Notes: generated from the letters alone by a model not told the origin. A stretch of DNA of 64,000 bases from Mesorhizobium sp. J8 (GCF_016591715.1 NZ_AP024109.1:5270001-5334000); one strand, 5' to 3'. Counted from the first letter of the stretch, positions 1 through 8,146 are shown. Program-made: numbers and translations.

Positions 1-13
1 CTGCGCAGACCCG

Positions 14-142
14 AGGATCCATGCCGTGGTATAGAGGCGCCGCTACGGTCCAGAATTCTGCTCCGCCGCAATCTTCGCGCAGGTAACGGCATGGATTCCA
101 GGGTCTTCGCGACGGAGCTGCGCTCCTGCTTCGCCCTGGAAT
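14..142. repeat. nested palindromic intergenic repeat
   Basis: Two nested inverted repeats are visible. The arms attccaggg (95-103) and ccctggaat (134-142) enclose a GC-rich centre, and ccatgccgt near 19-27 is mirrored by acggcatgg near 86-94. Nothing coding is apparent. The arrangement is like the mosaic palindromes common between rhizobial genes. The rest of the first 219 bases shows no gene; it lies downstream of the sulfotransferase gene. Confidence 0.5.
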
Positions 143-219
143 GACGACGTTGCAAGGCAGCTGCTAATCGCAGAGGTCTGCGATGGCCAGAGCAAGCGGC
201 ATAACAGTATAATGCCGCC

Positions 220-1860
220 CTATCCGTTCTGGAGCTTGTCCAGCAGCGGCTTCAGCCGATCCCCATAGCGCTTCCACAGGTCGACCGAGCCCCGATACAT
301 CGGCTGCCGCACCTGCGCGGCGGAAGCGGTGCGCACCGGCCGGTCCGTCTCGTGGAACGACAGCACCTTGTCGTCCCAGGGCAGGCCGAGATACGCCATC
401 AGTGCCCGCGTCTGCCCCTCCTGGTCGGCGACGAAATCCTCATAGCGCACATCGTGCACGACGCCCGGCAGCACCTTGTGCCAATGCGCCATGATGTCGG
501 TGTAGAGGTTGTGGAAATCGGCGAGCTCGCCGAGGTCGTAGCCGTAGCGGTGGCTGTCGCCGCGGAAATGCACCTTGAAGATCGACAGGCACGTCGCCGC
601 CGCATCGCGCGCGCAATGCACGATCTTGGCCTTCGGCAGCATCATGTGCAGGAAGCCGACCAGCAGGAAATTGCCCGGCATCTTGTCGGTGACATGGCGG
701 TAGCCAGGATAGCGGGCATGCAGCATGTCGAGATAGGCTTGGCCCGCCTCGGCGAAGGCCTTGTCGGGCATGTCGGCGATACCGCCGGGGAAGCCGCCCG
801 GCATGCTCATCGGAAACTGCTTGCCGACGGCCGTCTTGAGGATGTTCAACTCGCCTGCGCCAAGGACCTGCGGGTGACTGGCGATGATCTGTTCGACCAG
901 CGTGGTGCCGGAACGCGGCATGCCGACGACGAAGATCGGCGTGTCGTCTGAAATATCGCTTGTCCGGTGCTTCTCGAAGAAGGCGGTGTCGAAGGCCGCC
1001 TTCATCGCCTCGAATTCGGCGCGCGTGCGCGCGGGATCGTAGGAGATCGCCTTGCGGCGGATGGCATTGCCCTCGGCGAAATAGTCGAAGGCGCGGCCAT
1101 AGTCCTTGAGATCGTCGTTGGCCTTGCCCAGGCCGAAGGAGAGCTGCATGCGCGCGAGGCTGTCCCGCGGCGCCTTGGCGTGCTCGGCCTCCATGCCGGC
1201 GAGCTCCTTGTCCCGCTCGGTCTGGCGTTTGACCTGCGTCAGCAACAGCCAGGCCTTGGCCATGTTCGGGGCGATCGCCAGCGCCTGGCGGGCGAGATCG
1301 GCCGCCTCGTCGAGCTTGCCCTTCTCCATCGTCGCGACGCCCAGCCCGTAAAGGAGCTCGGCATCCTTCGGCCGGATCGACAGCGCCTCACGGAACAGCT
1401 TGATCGCTTCGTCCAGCCGGCCGGCTTCCTGCAGCGTCTCCGCAAGGCCGATGCGCGCACGGACGTGGAACGGGTTGCGGCCGATCGTCCCGCGATAGAT
1501 CTCCTCGGCGGCTTCGAACTGGCCGAGTTGCGTCAGCGACGAACCGAGATTGTCGCGCGCGGCCAATTGGTCGGGGCGGATATCCACCGCGCCTCGGAAG
1601 AAATCGATCGCGGCGGCCACACGCCCGAGATCGCGCATGACCGTGCCCATATTGTTGAGGAAGTCGGCATTCTCGGGCTGCAGCGTCACCGACTGCTCGA
1701 TGAGATCGAGCCCTTCCTCGCTCCTGCCGGTCTGGTGCAGCAGCAATCCGAGGAAATGCAGTGCCGCAGCATGGTTCGGCTGCTGCCCCAAGACCTGCCG
1801 ATAGAGCGCCTCGGCCTCCTGGCGGCGCCCCGCCTGGTGGAATTGCAGCGCCTTTTGCAC
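220..1860 (-). CDS. TPR-repeat sulfotransferase family protein
   Basis: The 546-residue protein has an N-terminal array of TPR units (about residues 1-215, with repeated ALxxxP-type helices) and a C-terminal sulfotransferase domain. The PAPS 5'-phosphate loop GMPRSGTT sits near residue 312. No signal peptide is visible, so it is probably cytoplasmic or peripheral; the acceptor cannot be read from sequence. The only usual start is GTG at 1860, but the frame stays open and protein-like (ending SPSPLDPY) back to a stop at 1969-1971 with no ATG, GTG or TTG. An ATT at 1935 follows an AGG, so a rare start is possible. Gene identity is firm; substrate and exact start are not. Confidence 0.85.
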   Translation of the reverse strand: MQKALQFHQAGRRQEAEALYRQVLGQQPNHAAALHFLGLLLHQTGRSEEGLDLIEQSVTLQPENADFLNNMGTVMRDLGRVAAAIDFFRGAVDIRPDQLAARDNLGSSLTQLGQFEAAEEIYRGTIGRNPFHVRARIGLAETLQEAGRLDEAIKLFREALSIRPKDAELLYGLGVATMEKGKLDEAADLARQALAIAPNMAKAWLLLTQVKRQTERDKELAGMEAEHAKAPRDSLARMQLSFGLGKANDDLKDYGRAFDYFAEGNAIRRKAISYDPARTRAEFEAMKAAFDTAFFEKHRTSDISDDTPIFVVGMPRSGTTLVEQIIASHPQVLGAGELNILKTAVGKQFPMSMPGGFPGGIADMPDKAFAEAGQAYLDMLHARYPGYRHVTDKMPGNFLLVGFLHMMLPKAKIVHCARDAAATCLSIFKVHFRGDSHRYGYDLGELADFHNLYTDIMAHWHKVLPGVVHDVRYEDFVADQEGQTRALMAYLGLPWDDKVLSFHETDRPVRTASAAQVRQPMYRGSVDLWKRYGDRLKPLLDKLQNG

Positions 1861-2059
1861 ATACGGGTCGAGCGGGCTGGGCGAGCCACCTGGCCTGCCG
1901 CCGGCGTTTGCCGCTCTTCTGTGATCTTTGCTAATGGGAAACCTGCCGTATTTGTTGGTCCGCCGGACCTAAGCCATACGGCCAACAGATTCAAGACTAA
2001 TGCATGTCGCCCAGAAGTGCGCAGCGGTTCTGGGACAACGACATGTATCAAAACAAAAA

Positions 2060-2105
2060 CTTAAAGCGCGTCGCCTGAATCCGTTTCACCGCGACGCGCT
2101 TTAAG
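2060..2105. repeat. palindromic repeat, family C
   Basis: A perfect 15-bp inverted repeat, cttaaagcgcgtcgc and its complement, flanks a 16-base centre. A related copy lies at 28677-28720. It separates the sulfotransferase gene from the Kazal lipoprotein gene, has no T-tract, and looks more like a dispersed rhizobial palindrome than a dedicated terminator. Confidence 0.65.
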
Positions 2106-2155
2106 CATCAGCGCGCGTCGCAGTGTCCATTGCGCGGATGGACACCGCCGTCTTT

Positions 2156-2548
2156 TCAGCAGGGCCCGTCGCCTACGATGCGATAGTCCGCCGCGCGGGC
2201 CTCGCATGCGTTGGGAAAGGTGCGCATTTGCCCATGGCGCCTCGCGCAGACCGGAGCGTATTCGCGCGTGCAGAACGTCTGCTCGCCACCACCGCCGCCG
2301 CCATCACGGCAAGCACCTTCCCGCACGATGCGGTAGCCTTCCCTCTCGGCAAGACAGGCGTTGGCGAAGGTCTGGCGGTCGCCGCCGCGCCGGGCGCAGA
2401 CCGGTTGGTACTGCATGGTGCAGAGCTGCGGATGCGGCCGGGGCGGGCGCGGCCGAGGGCCGTCGTCGACGACCACCGTACAGGCCGCCAGCAGCGCGGA
2501 CAGGATGAAGACGACAACGCCCTGACGCGAGACCGCAAGAAATCGCAT
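2156..2548 (-). CDS. lipoprotein with two Kazal-type domains
   Basis: The 130-residue protein begins with a basic region and a hydrophobic stretch ending in the lipobox LLAAC, so it should be processed as a lipoprotein. Two similar cysteine modules follow, each with the pattern C-x-x-x-Y-x-PVCA, a TFxNAC core and a final Cys, typical of Kazal-type protease inhibitor domains. A Gly-rich linker separates them. The start at 2548 was chosen over an upstream in-frame codon because GGAGG lies just ahead of it and the signal sequence follows directly. It may inhibit extracellular serine proteases, but short bacterial Kazal-like domains are rarely tested. Confidence 0.8.
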   Translation of the reverse strand: MRFLAVSRQGVVVFILSALLAACTVVVDDGPRPRPPRPHPQLCTMQYQPVCARRGGDRQTFANACLAEREGYRIVREGACRDGGGGGGEQTFCTREYAPVCARRHGQMRTFPNACEARAADYRIVGDGPC

Positions 2549-2996
2549 ATGTCCCTCCTCCGTTCCGGCGGGGTGACGCCGGCTCGCGGTATCCTCGCAT
2601 CCTGCGCGGTAAACGCAACCACTGTTTGCGGAGCGGGGGCGGCCGCCACCTTCGTTCTGGCCCATGCTTGGCCCGTCTCTGGCCGATGACCGGTGATGAG
2701 GCCGGGTCTATCGAGGCCCCAGCGTTGGACGCGCCGCGGGCCGCCCGCGAGCGTCATCTTGCAACCATCACGTTTCCGTGTAATAAATTTCGCCGTTCGG
2801 GCATTTGCGACCCGGAGAGCGGCACGTTTTGGACGACCTTTCCCCGACAAGTGTGAATCTCTGACAACCCCGTTTTTCGGCGGGGGGTTCGACCATGCGC
2901 GAATGCATGACCGCCGAAGCAACCACCGGGATTTGCCCAAGGCGCGAGGCAGCGGGGCAAACCACAAGACTGACACGGGTGAAGGAGTTTTCCCCA
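2549..2996. other. 448-bp region between divergent lipoprotein and csp genes
   Basis: No convincing gene is seen. It must hold the promoter of the leftward lipoprotein gene and the leader of the rightward cold-shock gene. An inverted repeat (aacccc...ggggtt, about 2858-2886) lies roughly 110 bases before the csp start. Cold-shock mRNAs often have long structured leaders, so this could belong to the 5' UTR; that is inference. Confidence 0.4.
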
Positions 2997-3209
2997 ATGG
3001 CCCAGACCGGTACCGTAAAGTTCTTCAATGCCACCAAAGGCTTCGGCTTCATCACGCCGGATGGTGGCGCCAAGGACGTGTTCGTCCACATCTCCGCGAT
3101 CGAGGCTTCCGGCCTGCGCACGTTGGTCGACGGCCAGAAGGTCACCTTCGACGTCGAGCCGGACCGCATGGGCAAAGGCCCGAAGGCGGTCAACCTGCGC
3201 GCCGCCTGA
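2997..3209 (+). CDS. cold-shock protein, CspA family (copy 1)
   Basis: The 70-residue single cold-shock domain carries both RNA-binding motifs: GFGFITP (RNP1-like) and DVFVHIS (RNP2-like). It is a small beta-barrel single-stranded nucleic acid binder that acts as an RNA chaperone in the cytoplasm. The start follows AAGGAG with good spacing. The frame is open upstream, but the upstream codons do not resemble this family. A second copy lies 236 bp downstream and a terminator separates the two, so they are probably transcribed independently. Confidence 0.95.
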   Translation: MAQTGTVKFFNATKGFGFITPDGGAKDVFVHISAIEASGLRTLVDGQKVTFDVEPDRMGKGPKAVNLRAA

Positions 3210-3288
3210 TCGCCGGAACAGCCTGTCCCTACGGACGCGATGGTGCGGCGGGATCATAAATCGGCTTGCGGGCAGGCCCGAAATTGCG

Positions 3289-3317
3289 AAGGCGCGACGG
3301 TTCCGTCGCGCCTTTTT
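3289..3317 (+). terminator. rho-independent terminator of csp copy 1
   Basis: A perfect GC-rich stem, ggcgcgacgg with its complement ccgtcgcgcc (3291-3312), is followed directly by ttttt. It is 80 bases after the first csp stop, so it should end that transcript before the second csp gene. Confidence 0.8.
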
Positions 3318-3445
3318 CGCGCGCAAATGCCTGGGTCGGCAGGCGAAAACTTTCTCTTGCCGATAGCGCTAAAATAAAGGACAAATTTCCTCTCGGGCAG
3401 TTTGCCGGCCCGAGACTTGACTTGATGGGATCAAAGGAGTTTCCC

Positions 3446-3658
3446 ATGCCGCAGACCGGCACCGTCAAATTCTTCAACCATGCCAAGGGCTTCGGCTTCA
3501 TCACGCCCGATGATGGCGCGAAGGATGTCTTCGTCCACATTTCGGCCGTGCAGGCGTCGGGCCTTCCCGGTCTTGAGGATGGGCAGAAAGTGACATTCGA
3601 CACCGAGCCGGACAAGCGCGGCAAGGGTCCGAAGGCCGTCAATCTGTCGATCGGCTAA
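3446..3658 (+). CDS. cold-shock protein, CspA family (copy 2)
   Basis: This 70-residue cold-shock domain protein has the same length as copy 1 and shares the motifs GFGFITP and DVFVHIS. The two differ mainly in the middle loop and near the C-terminus. AAAGGAG precedes the ATG. A tandem paralogue pair implies duplication; the different upstream sequences suggest different expression conditions. Specific targets cannot be read from sequence. A hairpin without a clear T-tract (3694-3711) follows. Confidence 0.95.
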   Translation: MPQTGTVKFFNHAKGFGFITPDDGAKDVFVHISAVQASGLPGLEDGQKVTFDTEPDKRGKGPKAVNLSIG

Positions 3659-3888
3659 GCCGGCTCGCGACGGATCCGACGGAGGCTATGCCAGGCGGGA
3701 CCGCTCCCGCCCGGTACCGGGCTGTGCCCAAGTCTCGAAATCGCCCCAGCTCGAAAATTGCCGGCCTCAAAAAATCGCTTGGGCCGAGTTTCGTTCAGCC
3801 TCCGTTCAGCCACGGTCTTCTATTAACCTTTGCTAAAGCCGGTCCGTATCCCCTGAAAAATGCGCGGGCCGGCGCGAAGGAGACCAAA

Positions 3889-4305
3889 ATGAACCGTTTT
3901 CTCAAGACCGCCATCCTGAGCGTTGGCATTGCCGCGACCACCCTGGCCACCTTCTCGGCGGCCAATGCCGACGACTGGCGCTGGCACCATCATCGCAGTC
4001 ACGGTGGCGACGCCCTCGCCGCCGGTGTTGTCGGCCTCGCGGCGGGCGCCCTGATCGGCAGCGCGCTGAGCAACCCCGGCCCTCGTTATTACGATCCGGC
4101 CTATGATGACGGTTATTATGTCGACCGGCCGGTGGTGCGCCGCTACTACGTGCAGCAGCCCCGCGTGGTCTATGCCGACCGCTACGCCGAACCGTGGACC
4201 CGCGGCTGGTACGAATATTGCTCGGACCGCTACCGCACCTTCAACTCGCGCACCGGCACCTTCACCGGCAATGACGGCGCCCAGCATTTCTGCGTCGCCA
4301 ACTAG
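3889..4305 (+). CDS. BA14K family exported protein
   Basis: The 138-residue protein has a cleavable signal peptide (MNRFLKTAIL..., probable cleavage after SAANA), a His/Arg-rich segment, a Gly/Ala hydrophobic stretch (residues about 42-65), a Tyr/Arg-rich middle, and a C-terminal region with CSDRYRTFNSRTG and a final Cys, as in the BA14K family first known as a Brucella immunoreactive antigen. It is probably periplasmic or envelope-associated; a lectin-like role has been proposed for the family. The start follows AAGGAG. The stop codon TAG coincides with the first bases of a family A repeat. Confidence 0.85.
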   Translation: MNRFLKTAILSVGIAATTLATFSAANADDWRWHHHRSHGGDALAAGVVGLAAGALIGSALSNPGPRYYDPAYDDGYYVDRPVVRRYYVQQPRVVYADRYAEPWTRGWYEYCSDRYRTFNSRTGTFTGNDGAQHFCVAN

Positions 4306-4408
4306 AGCGTTTCACCGTTTCACGGAAACGGCGAAACGCCCTATCACTGTGATTTAACCCAATTCCGGACGGAAAACCGCTCACACTTTTCCTGGAATTG
4401 CTCTAAAC
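4304..4408. repeat. mosaic palindromic repeat, family A (two modules)
   Basis: Module A1 (about 4304-4341) is the inverted repeat gagcgtttc...gaaacgc around caccgtttcacggaaacgg. Module A2 (about 4355-4408) contains aattccggacggaaaaccg and cacttttcctggaattgct. The same pair occurs at 19941-20046, and A2 alone at several other sites. It starts exactly at the stop codon of the BA14K gene. Confidence 0.75.
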
Positions 4409-4433
4409 AAACCCAGGGTTCCGTGCCCCGGAC

Positions 4434-4463
4434 AAAAGCGCCGCCTCCAGCGGCGCTTTTCTT
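4434..4463. terminator. bidirectional terminator between convergent genes
   Basis: A 10-bp perfect stem, aaaagcgccg (4434-4443) with cggcgctttt (4451-4460), has T-rich tails on both strands. It lies between the rightward BA14K gene and the leftward hydrolase gene, so it can end both transcripts. Confidence 0.8.
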
Positions 4464-4473
4464 TGCCTGCGGG

Positions 4474-5115
4474 TCAGGTGAGAAAGGGATTGGTCCGCCG
4501 TTCATCGCCAAAACGGCTGCCTGGGCCGTGACCGCAGATGAAGCCGATATCGTCGCCGAGCGGCAGAAGCTTTTGCTTGATCGAGGCGATCAGGGCGGCG
4601 TGGTCGCCGCCGGGCAGATCGGTGCGCCCGATCGAGCCGCGAAACAGCACGTCTCCGACGTGGGCGAATTTGGCCGCGCGGTTGTAGTAGACCACGTGGC
4701 CCGGCGCGTGTCCCGGGCAATGCAGCACCTCGAACCGATGGCCGCCAAAGGACACGACCTCGCCTTCGGTCAGAAAACGATCGGGCACGCAATTGCGCAC
4801 CGGATCGGTGAGACCAAAACGCTTGGCCTGGTTCTCGAGATTGGCAAGCAGCGGCTTATCGGCCTCGTGCGGGCCGATAATGTCGATGCCCAGCGCGTCC
4901 TTCAGTTCCATCGCGCCGCCGGCATGGTCGATATGACCATGCGTGATCCAGATCGCGCCGGCGGTGATGGCATTGTCCTTCAGCACCGACAGTATCTGGT
5001 CGACATCGCCGCCGGGATCGACGACGACGCCCGTCTTGTCGTCCATATCGAACAGGATGGTGCAATTCTGCTGGAACGGCGTGACCGGCACGATACCGGC
5101 ATTGAGCTGACCCAT
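4474..5115 (-). CDS. MBL-fold metallo-hydrolase (glyoxalase II-like)
   Basis: The 213-residue protein shows the metallo-beta-lactamase signature THGHIDHAGG near residue 65, a second metal histidine in CPGHAPGH, and VGDVLFRGSIGRTDL holding the bridging Asp. These fit a two-metal hydrolase of the glyoxalase II/YcbL type acting on thioesters in the cytoplasm. It lacks the C-terminal substrate domain of true GloB, so the substrate is open. ATG at 5115 is preferred over an in-frame TTG 15 bases upstream because GGAAAGGA precedes it at a good distance. Confidence 0.85.
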   Translation of the reverse strand: MGQLNAGIVPVTPFQQNCTILFDMDDKTGVVVDPGGDVDQILSVLKDNAITAGAIWITHGHIDHAGGAMELKDALGIDIIGPHEADKPLLANLENQAKRFGLTDPVRNCVPDRFLTEGEVVSFGGHRFEVLHCPGHAPGHVVYYNRAAKFAHVGDVLFRGSIGRTDLPGGDHAALIASIKQKLLPLGDDIGFICGHGPGSRFGDERRTNPFLT

Positions 5116-5197
5116 AACGTTCCTTTCCAAGTTTCGTCCTGATGTAGACAGGTGGGCAAACGCCGTCCACTGTTCGGCACAAATATCCTGGAAACGA

Positions 5198-5223
5198 AAA
5201 TGGGCGGCCGGAGCCGCCCATTT
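5198..5223 (-). terminator. terminator of the small hydrophobic protein gene
   Basis: On the minus strand the stem aaatgggcggc / gccgcccattt is followed by tttcg. It lies 22 bases beyond the stop of the gene at 5245-5553 and upstream of the leftward hydrolase gene, so the two genes are likely separate transcripts. Confidence 0.65.
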
Positions 5224-5244
5224 GCAAACTTGAAGCGACAGGCC

Positions 5245-5553
5245 TTACTTCTTCATCGCGTTCATGACCGCGCCGATAATGCCGGTCAGGATGGCGCCGC
5301 CACCCACGCCGCCGAGAAGGTTCTTCAGGTCGAGCGCGCTGCCGATTCCGCCCGCCGCTGCGGCTGCGTCGACTCCACCGCCACCGAGCAGACTGCCAAG
5401 GATAGCCGCACCGCCGACGCCGCCGATCGCGCCGCCGAGTATCTTGGTAAGCTGGCCCATCGCTGCCTGCTTCAGCGCCGCGCCAACCGCCTGGCCGCCG
5501 ATAACGCCGGCAATTACCTGTACAACGATCTGAATAATCGTGTTGCTGTCCAT
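5245..5553 (-). CDS. small Gly/Ala-rich hydrophobic protein, unknown function
   Basis: The 102-residue protein is dominated by Gly, Ala, Ile and Val, with three hydrophobic stretches (about residues 5-25, 32-53 and 75-98) that contain Gly-Gly repeats, and a short basic end (NAMKK). It has no signal cleavage site or recognised domain. GGAGGG lies upstream of the ATG at 5553, and a terminator follows, which supports a real monocistronic gene. Similar small glycine-rich proteins are annotated as hypothetical in rhizobia. A membrane or surface-associating role is only a guess. Confidence 0.6.
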   Translation of the reverse strand: MDSNTIIQIVVQVIAGVIGGQAVGAALKQAAMGQLTKILGGAIGGVGGAAILGSLLGGGGVDAAAAAGGIGSALDLKNLLGGVGGGAILTGIIGAVMNAMKK

Positions 5554-5642
5554 GTAACTAGTCCCTCCATAGCTGCCTGCCTCCAAGGGCCGACACCATC
5601 ATGAGACGCCGAACCGTTCGAAAGTCAAATGCGTGAAAGCTT

Positions 5643-5672
5643 AAATAAAAGGGGCGGCCCGAAAACCGCCCC
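5643..5672 (-). terminator. rho-independent terminator of ilvE
   Basis: Read on the minus strand, the stem ggggcgg / ccgcccc (5651-5672) is followed by ttttattt. It begins 28 bases past the ilvE stop codon. Confidence 0.75.
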
Positions 5673-5699
5673 TATTGCGTAAAAAAGCTGTGACTATCG

Positions 5700-6593
5700 C
5701 TATTCTGCGGCTACCGCATGCTTTGGCTGCACCGCAGCCGAATAGTCATTCATCAAAGTCTTGGCGATCTCGCCGACCTCGAATCGGTACGGGCCAATCT
5801 CCGAAACCGGCGTGACCTCGGCTGCCGTCCCGGTGAGGAAGCACTGCTCGAAACCTTCGAGCTCCTCAGGCATGATGGCGCGCTCGACCAGTTCAAAACC
5901 GCGATCCTTCGCCAGGCCGATCACCGTGCGGCGGGTTATGCCGTCGAGGAAGCAGTCGGGCGTGGGCGTATGGATCTTGCCGTCCTTGACGAAGAAGATG
6001 TTGGCGCCCGTGGCTTCCGCCACCTGGCCGCGCCAATCGAGCATCATGGCGTCGGCGTAGCCCTTGGCCTCGGCGGCGTGCTTGGACAGCGTGCAGATCA
6101 TGTAAAGGCCGGCGGCCTTCGACTTTGACGGCGCGGTGCGCGGGTCGGGCCGGCGCCATTCGGCGATGTCGAGGCGGATGCCCTTGAGCTTCTGCGCGGG
6201 GTCGAAATAGCTCGGCCACTGCCAGATGGCGATGGCGCAGTTGATGCGGTTGTTCTGCGCCGAGACGCCCATCTGCTCGCTGCCGCGCCAGGCAATCGGA
6301 CGCACATAGGCGTCCTGGAAACCCTGTTTCTTCAAAAGCGTGCGGCAGGCCTCGTCGATCTCGGCGACCGGATAAGGAATCTTGAAGCCGAGCAGGCGCG
6401 CCGATTCATGCAGGCGCTCATTATGCTCGGTCAGCTTGAAGATCTGGCCGCCATAGGCGCGCTCGCCTTCGAAGACGGCGCTGGCATAGTGCAGGCCATG
6501 GGTCAGCACATGGATTTTGGCGTCGGCCCATTTGACGAACTCGCCGTTCATCCAGATGAAGCCGTCCAATTGATCGAAGGGAACGGATGCCAT
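5700..6593 (-). CDS. ilvE: branched-chain amino acid aminotransferase
   Basis: The 297-residue protein is a fold-type IV PLP aminotransferase that interconverts Leu, Ile and Val with their 2-oxo acids. WMNGEFV at the N-terminus, the PLP lysine in SKSKAAGLY (about residue 160), the glutamate in EATGANIFFV and the late TGTAAEVTPV loop are all present. Length matches the family. ATG at 6593 is preceded by GGGAGG and gives the usual N-terminus; the upstream in-frame extension passes through non-conserved sequence. It is divergent from the MarR/two-component cluster. Confidence 0.93.
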   Translation of the reverse strand: MASVPFDQLDGFIWMNGEFVKWADAKIHVLTHGLHYASAVFEGERAYGGQIFKLTEHNERLHESARLLGFKIPYPVAEIDEACRTLLKKQGFQDAYVRPIAWRGSEQMGVSAQNNRINCAIAIWQWPSYFDPAQKLKGIRLDIAEWRRPDPRTAPSKSKAAGLYMICTLSKHAAEAKGYADAMMLDWRGQVAEATGANIFFVKDGKIHTPTPDCFLDGITRRTVIGLAKDRGFELVERAIMPEELEGFEQCFLTGTAAEVTPVSEIGPYRFEVGEIAKTLMNDYSAAVQPKHAVAAE

Positions 6594-6804
6594 GGAAACC
6601 TCCCGCGGGCGGGCGCCCGCAAATCGTTGTCCTTTAAAAGCCTTTCGTATCGACCCCGCCCCGGGTTCCGAAACGCTGGCCAATGCTTGAAAACGTAGGC
6701 GGATATTCAATTCGTGGCAAACTCAGGAAGTTCCGGAAAAACGGGTTCCGCTTGCCTTTTCGTTCGCAATCCGCCGAAAAGCTTGTCAAAAATTATCATT
6801 GCCC

Positions 6805-6837
6805 GGGAATTACGTCAATAGTACTGACATAATTCCC
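6805..6837. promoter_or_regulatory. probable operator of the MarR-type regulator
   Basis: An inverted repeat of gggaattacgtca (6805-6817) and tgacataattccc (6825-6837) matches at 12 of 13 positions across a 7-base spacer. It lies 18 bases ahead of the marR-like start in the ilvE divergent region. Size and symmetry fit a winged-helix MarR dimer site, so autoregulation is likely. Confidence 0.6.
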
Positions 6838-6855
6838 GCCTTGCATGGAGAAATG

Positions 6856-7389
6856 ATGACGGATCCAAGCCCCGCAGCCGGAAAACCGATCAGGACGGCG
6901 ATCGCAAACGAGGACGGCATCGACTTCGCCATCATCGAACTGTTTTTCTTCGCCTACCGCGATTTCACCTCCGACCCCGACCAGATCCTCGCCGAATACG
7001 GCTTCGGCCGCGCCCATCACCGTGTGCTGCATTTCGTCAACCGCAGACCCGGCCTCACCGTCGCCGAGCTGCTCGATGTGCTGAAGATCACCAAGCAGAG
7101 CCTGGCGCGGGTCCTGAAGCAGTTGATCGACACCGATCATATCGTCCAGGTTCAGGGCCCGCGCGACCGCCGGCAGCGCGAGCTGTACCCGACCGCCAAG
7201 GGTCGCGCGCTGGCCCTGGCGCTGGCGCGGCCACAGTCGCGCCGCATCCGTGCGGCATTGGAGGATTCCGGAGCCACCGAACGCGCCACGATCGAGCGTT
7301 TCCTGGAAGCGATGGTCAATCCGGAACTAAGAGCGCAGATCGACATTGTGCCTGCGCAAACATCGGGGAAGAACCATGGAGACCATTGA
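6856..7389 (+). CDS. MarR family transcriptional regulator, PetP-like
   Basis: The 177-residue winged-helix protein has the MarR core: recognition helix region LLDVLKITKQSLARVLKQL, then the wing QGPRDRRQRELYPT. ATG at 6856 is chosen over ATG at 6853 because GGAG lies six bases ahead. The stop overlaps the next gene, an OmpR-type regulator, by 14 bases, and a histidine kinase follows. A MarR gene translationally linked to an OmpR regulator is the arrangement of petP-petR in Rhodobacter, where both are needed for cytochrome bc1 expression. PetP identity here is inference from arrangement. Confidence 0.8.
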   Translation: MTDPSPAAGKPIRTAIANEDGIDFAIIELFFFAYRDFTSDPDQILAEYGFGRAHHRVLHFVNRRPGLTVAELLDVLKITKQSLARVLKQLIDTDHIVQVQGPRDRRQRELYPTAKGRALALALARPQSRRIRAALEDSGATERATIERFLEAMVNPELRAQIDIVPAQTSGKNHGDH

Positions 7390-8095
7390 GAAGGTTGATC
7401 ATCCGGCCGCGCCCGACGATGACGCGCCGCACCTCTTGGTTGTCGATGACGACACGCGTATCCGCAACCTGCTCAAGCAGTATCTGTCGGAGAACGGCTT
7501 TCGCGTTACCGTCGCCGGCAATTCCGGCGAGGCCAGGCGCAAGCTCGCCGGCCTCGACTTCGACCTGTTGGTGCTCGACGTGATGATGCCGGGCGAGACC
7601 GGCGTGGATCTCACCAAGGCGCTGCGGGCCGAGAAGAACGTGCCGATCCTGATGCTGACGGCGCTGTCGGAGACCGACAGCCGCATCACCGGGCTGGAGG
7701 CGGGTGCCGACGATTACCTGCCGAAGCCGTTCGATCCGCGCGAGCTGATCCTGCGCATCAACAACATCCTGCGCCGTGGCGGCCCGGCGGCGACGCCGAA
7801 GGTGGAACAGCTGGTGTTCGGACCCTACACGTTCCAGATCGCCAAGCGCGAACTGAAGCGCGGCGGCGAGGCGCTCAAGCTGACCGACCGCGAGCAGGAG
7901 ATCCTCGCGATCTTCGCCGCGCGGGCGGGCGAGACGATACCGCGCCATGAGCTGGTGGGCGATGAATCGGATGTCGGCGAGCGCACCATCGACGTGCAGA
8001 TCAACCGCCTGCGCCGCAAGATCGAACGCGATCCGTCCAATCCGGTGTGGCTGCAGACGGTGCGCGGTATTGGGTATCGGCTCAGCGTCGAATAA
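7376..8095 (+). CDS. OmpR-family response regulator, PetR-like
   Basis: The 239-residue protein has a receiver domain (residues about 28-142) with the acidic pair VDDD, phosphoacceptor Asp68 in LVLDVMMPG and the conserved Lys in LPKPFDP, then a winged-helix DNA-binding domain ending TVRGIGYRLSVE. ATG at 7376 lies inside the end of the MarR gene after GGGGAAG, indicating coupled translation. The histidine kinase gene starts 51 bases on, so this is probably its cognate regulator. A PetR-like role is possible but unproven. Confidence 0.9.
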   Translation: METIEKVDHPAAPDDDAPHLLVVDDDTRIRNLLKQYLSENGFRVTVAGNSGEARRKLAGLDFDLLVLDVMMPGETGVDLTKALRAEKNVPILMLTALSETDSRITGLEAGADDYLPKPFDPRELILRINNILRRGGPAATPKVEQLVFGPYTFQIAKRELKRGGEALKLTDREQEILAIFAARAGETIPRHELVGDESDVGERTIDVQINRLRRKIERDPSNPVWLQTVRGIGYRLSVE

Positions 8096-8146
8096 ACTAT
8101 CGTCGAAGGCCCTTTGCTGAACGGCCATCGACGAGCGGAAGGGCGA

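Noticed and set aside
967..2064. 365-codon plus-strand frame opposite the sulfotransferase gene
   Set aside because: Shadow of the TPR region; no ribosome site, no recognisable domain, composition typical of an antisense frame.
2895..3209. Longer in-frame start for the first cold-shock protein
   Set aside because: The upstream residues do not fit the family; AAGGAG lies immediately before ATG 2997 and copy 2 has the same length from its own ATG.
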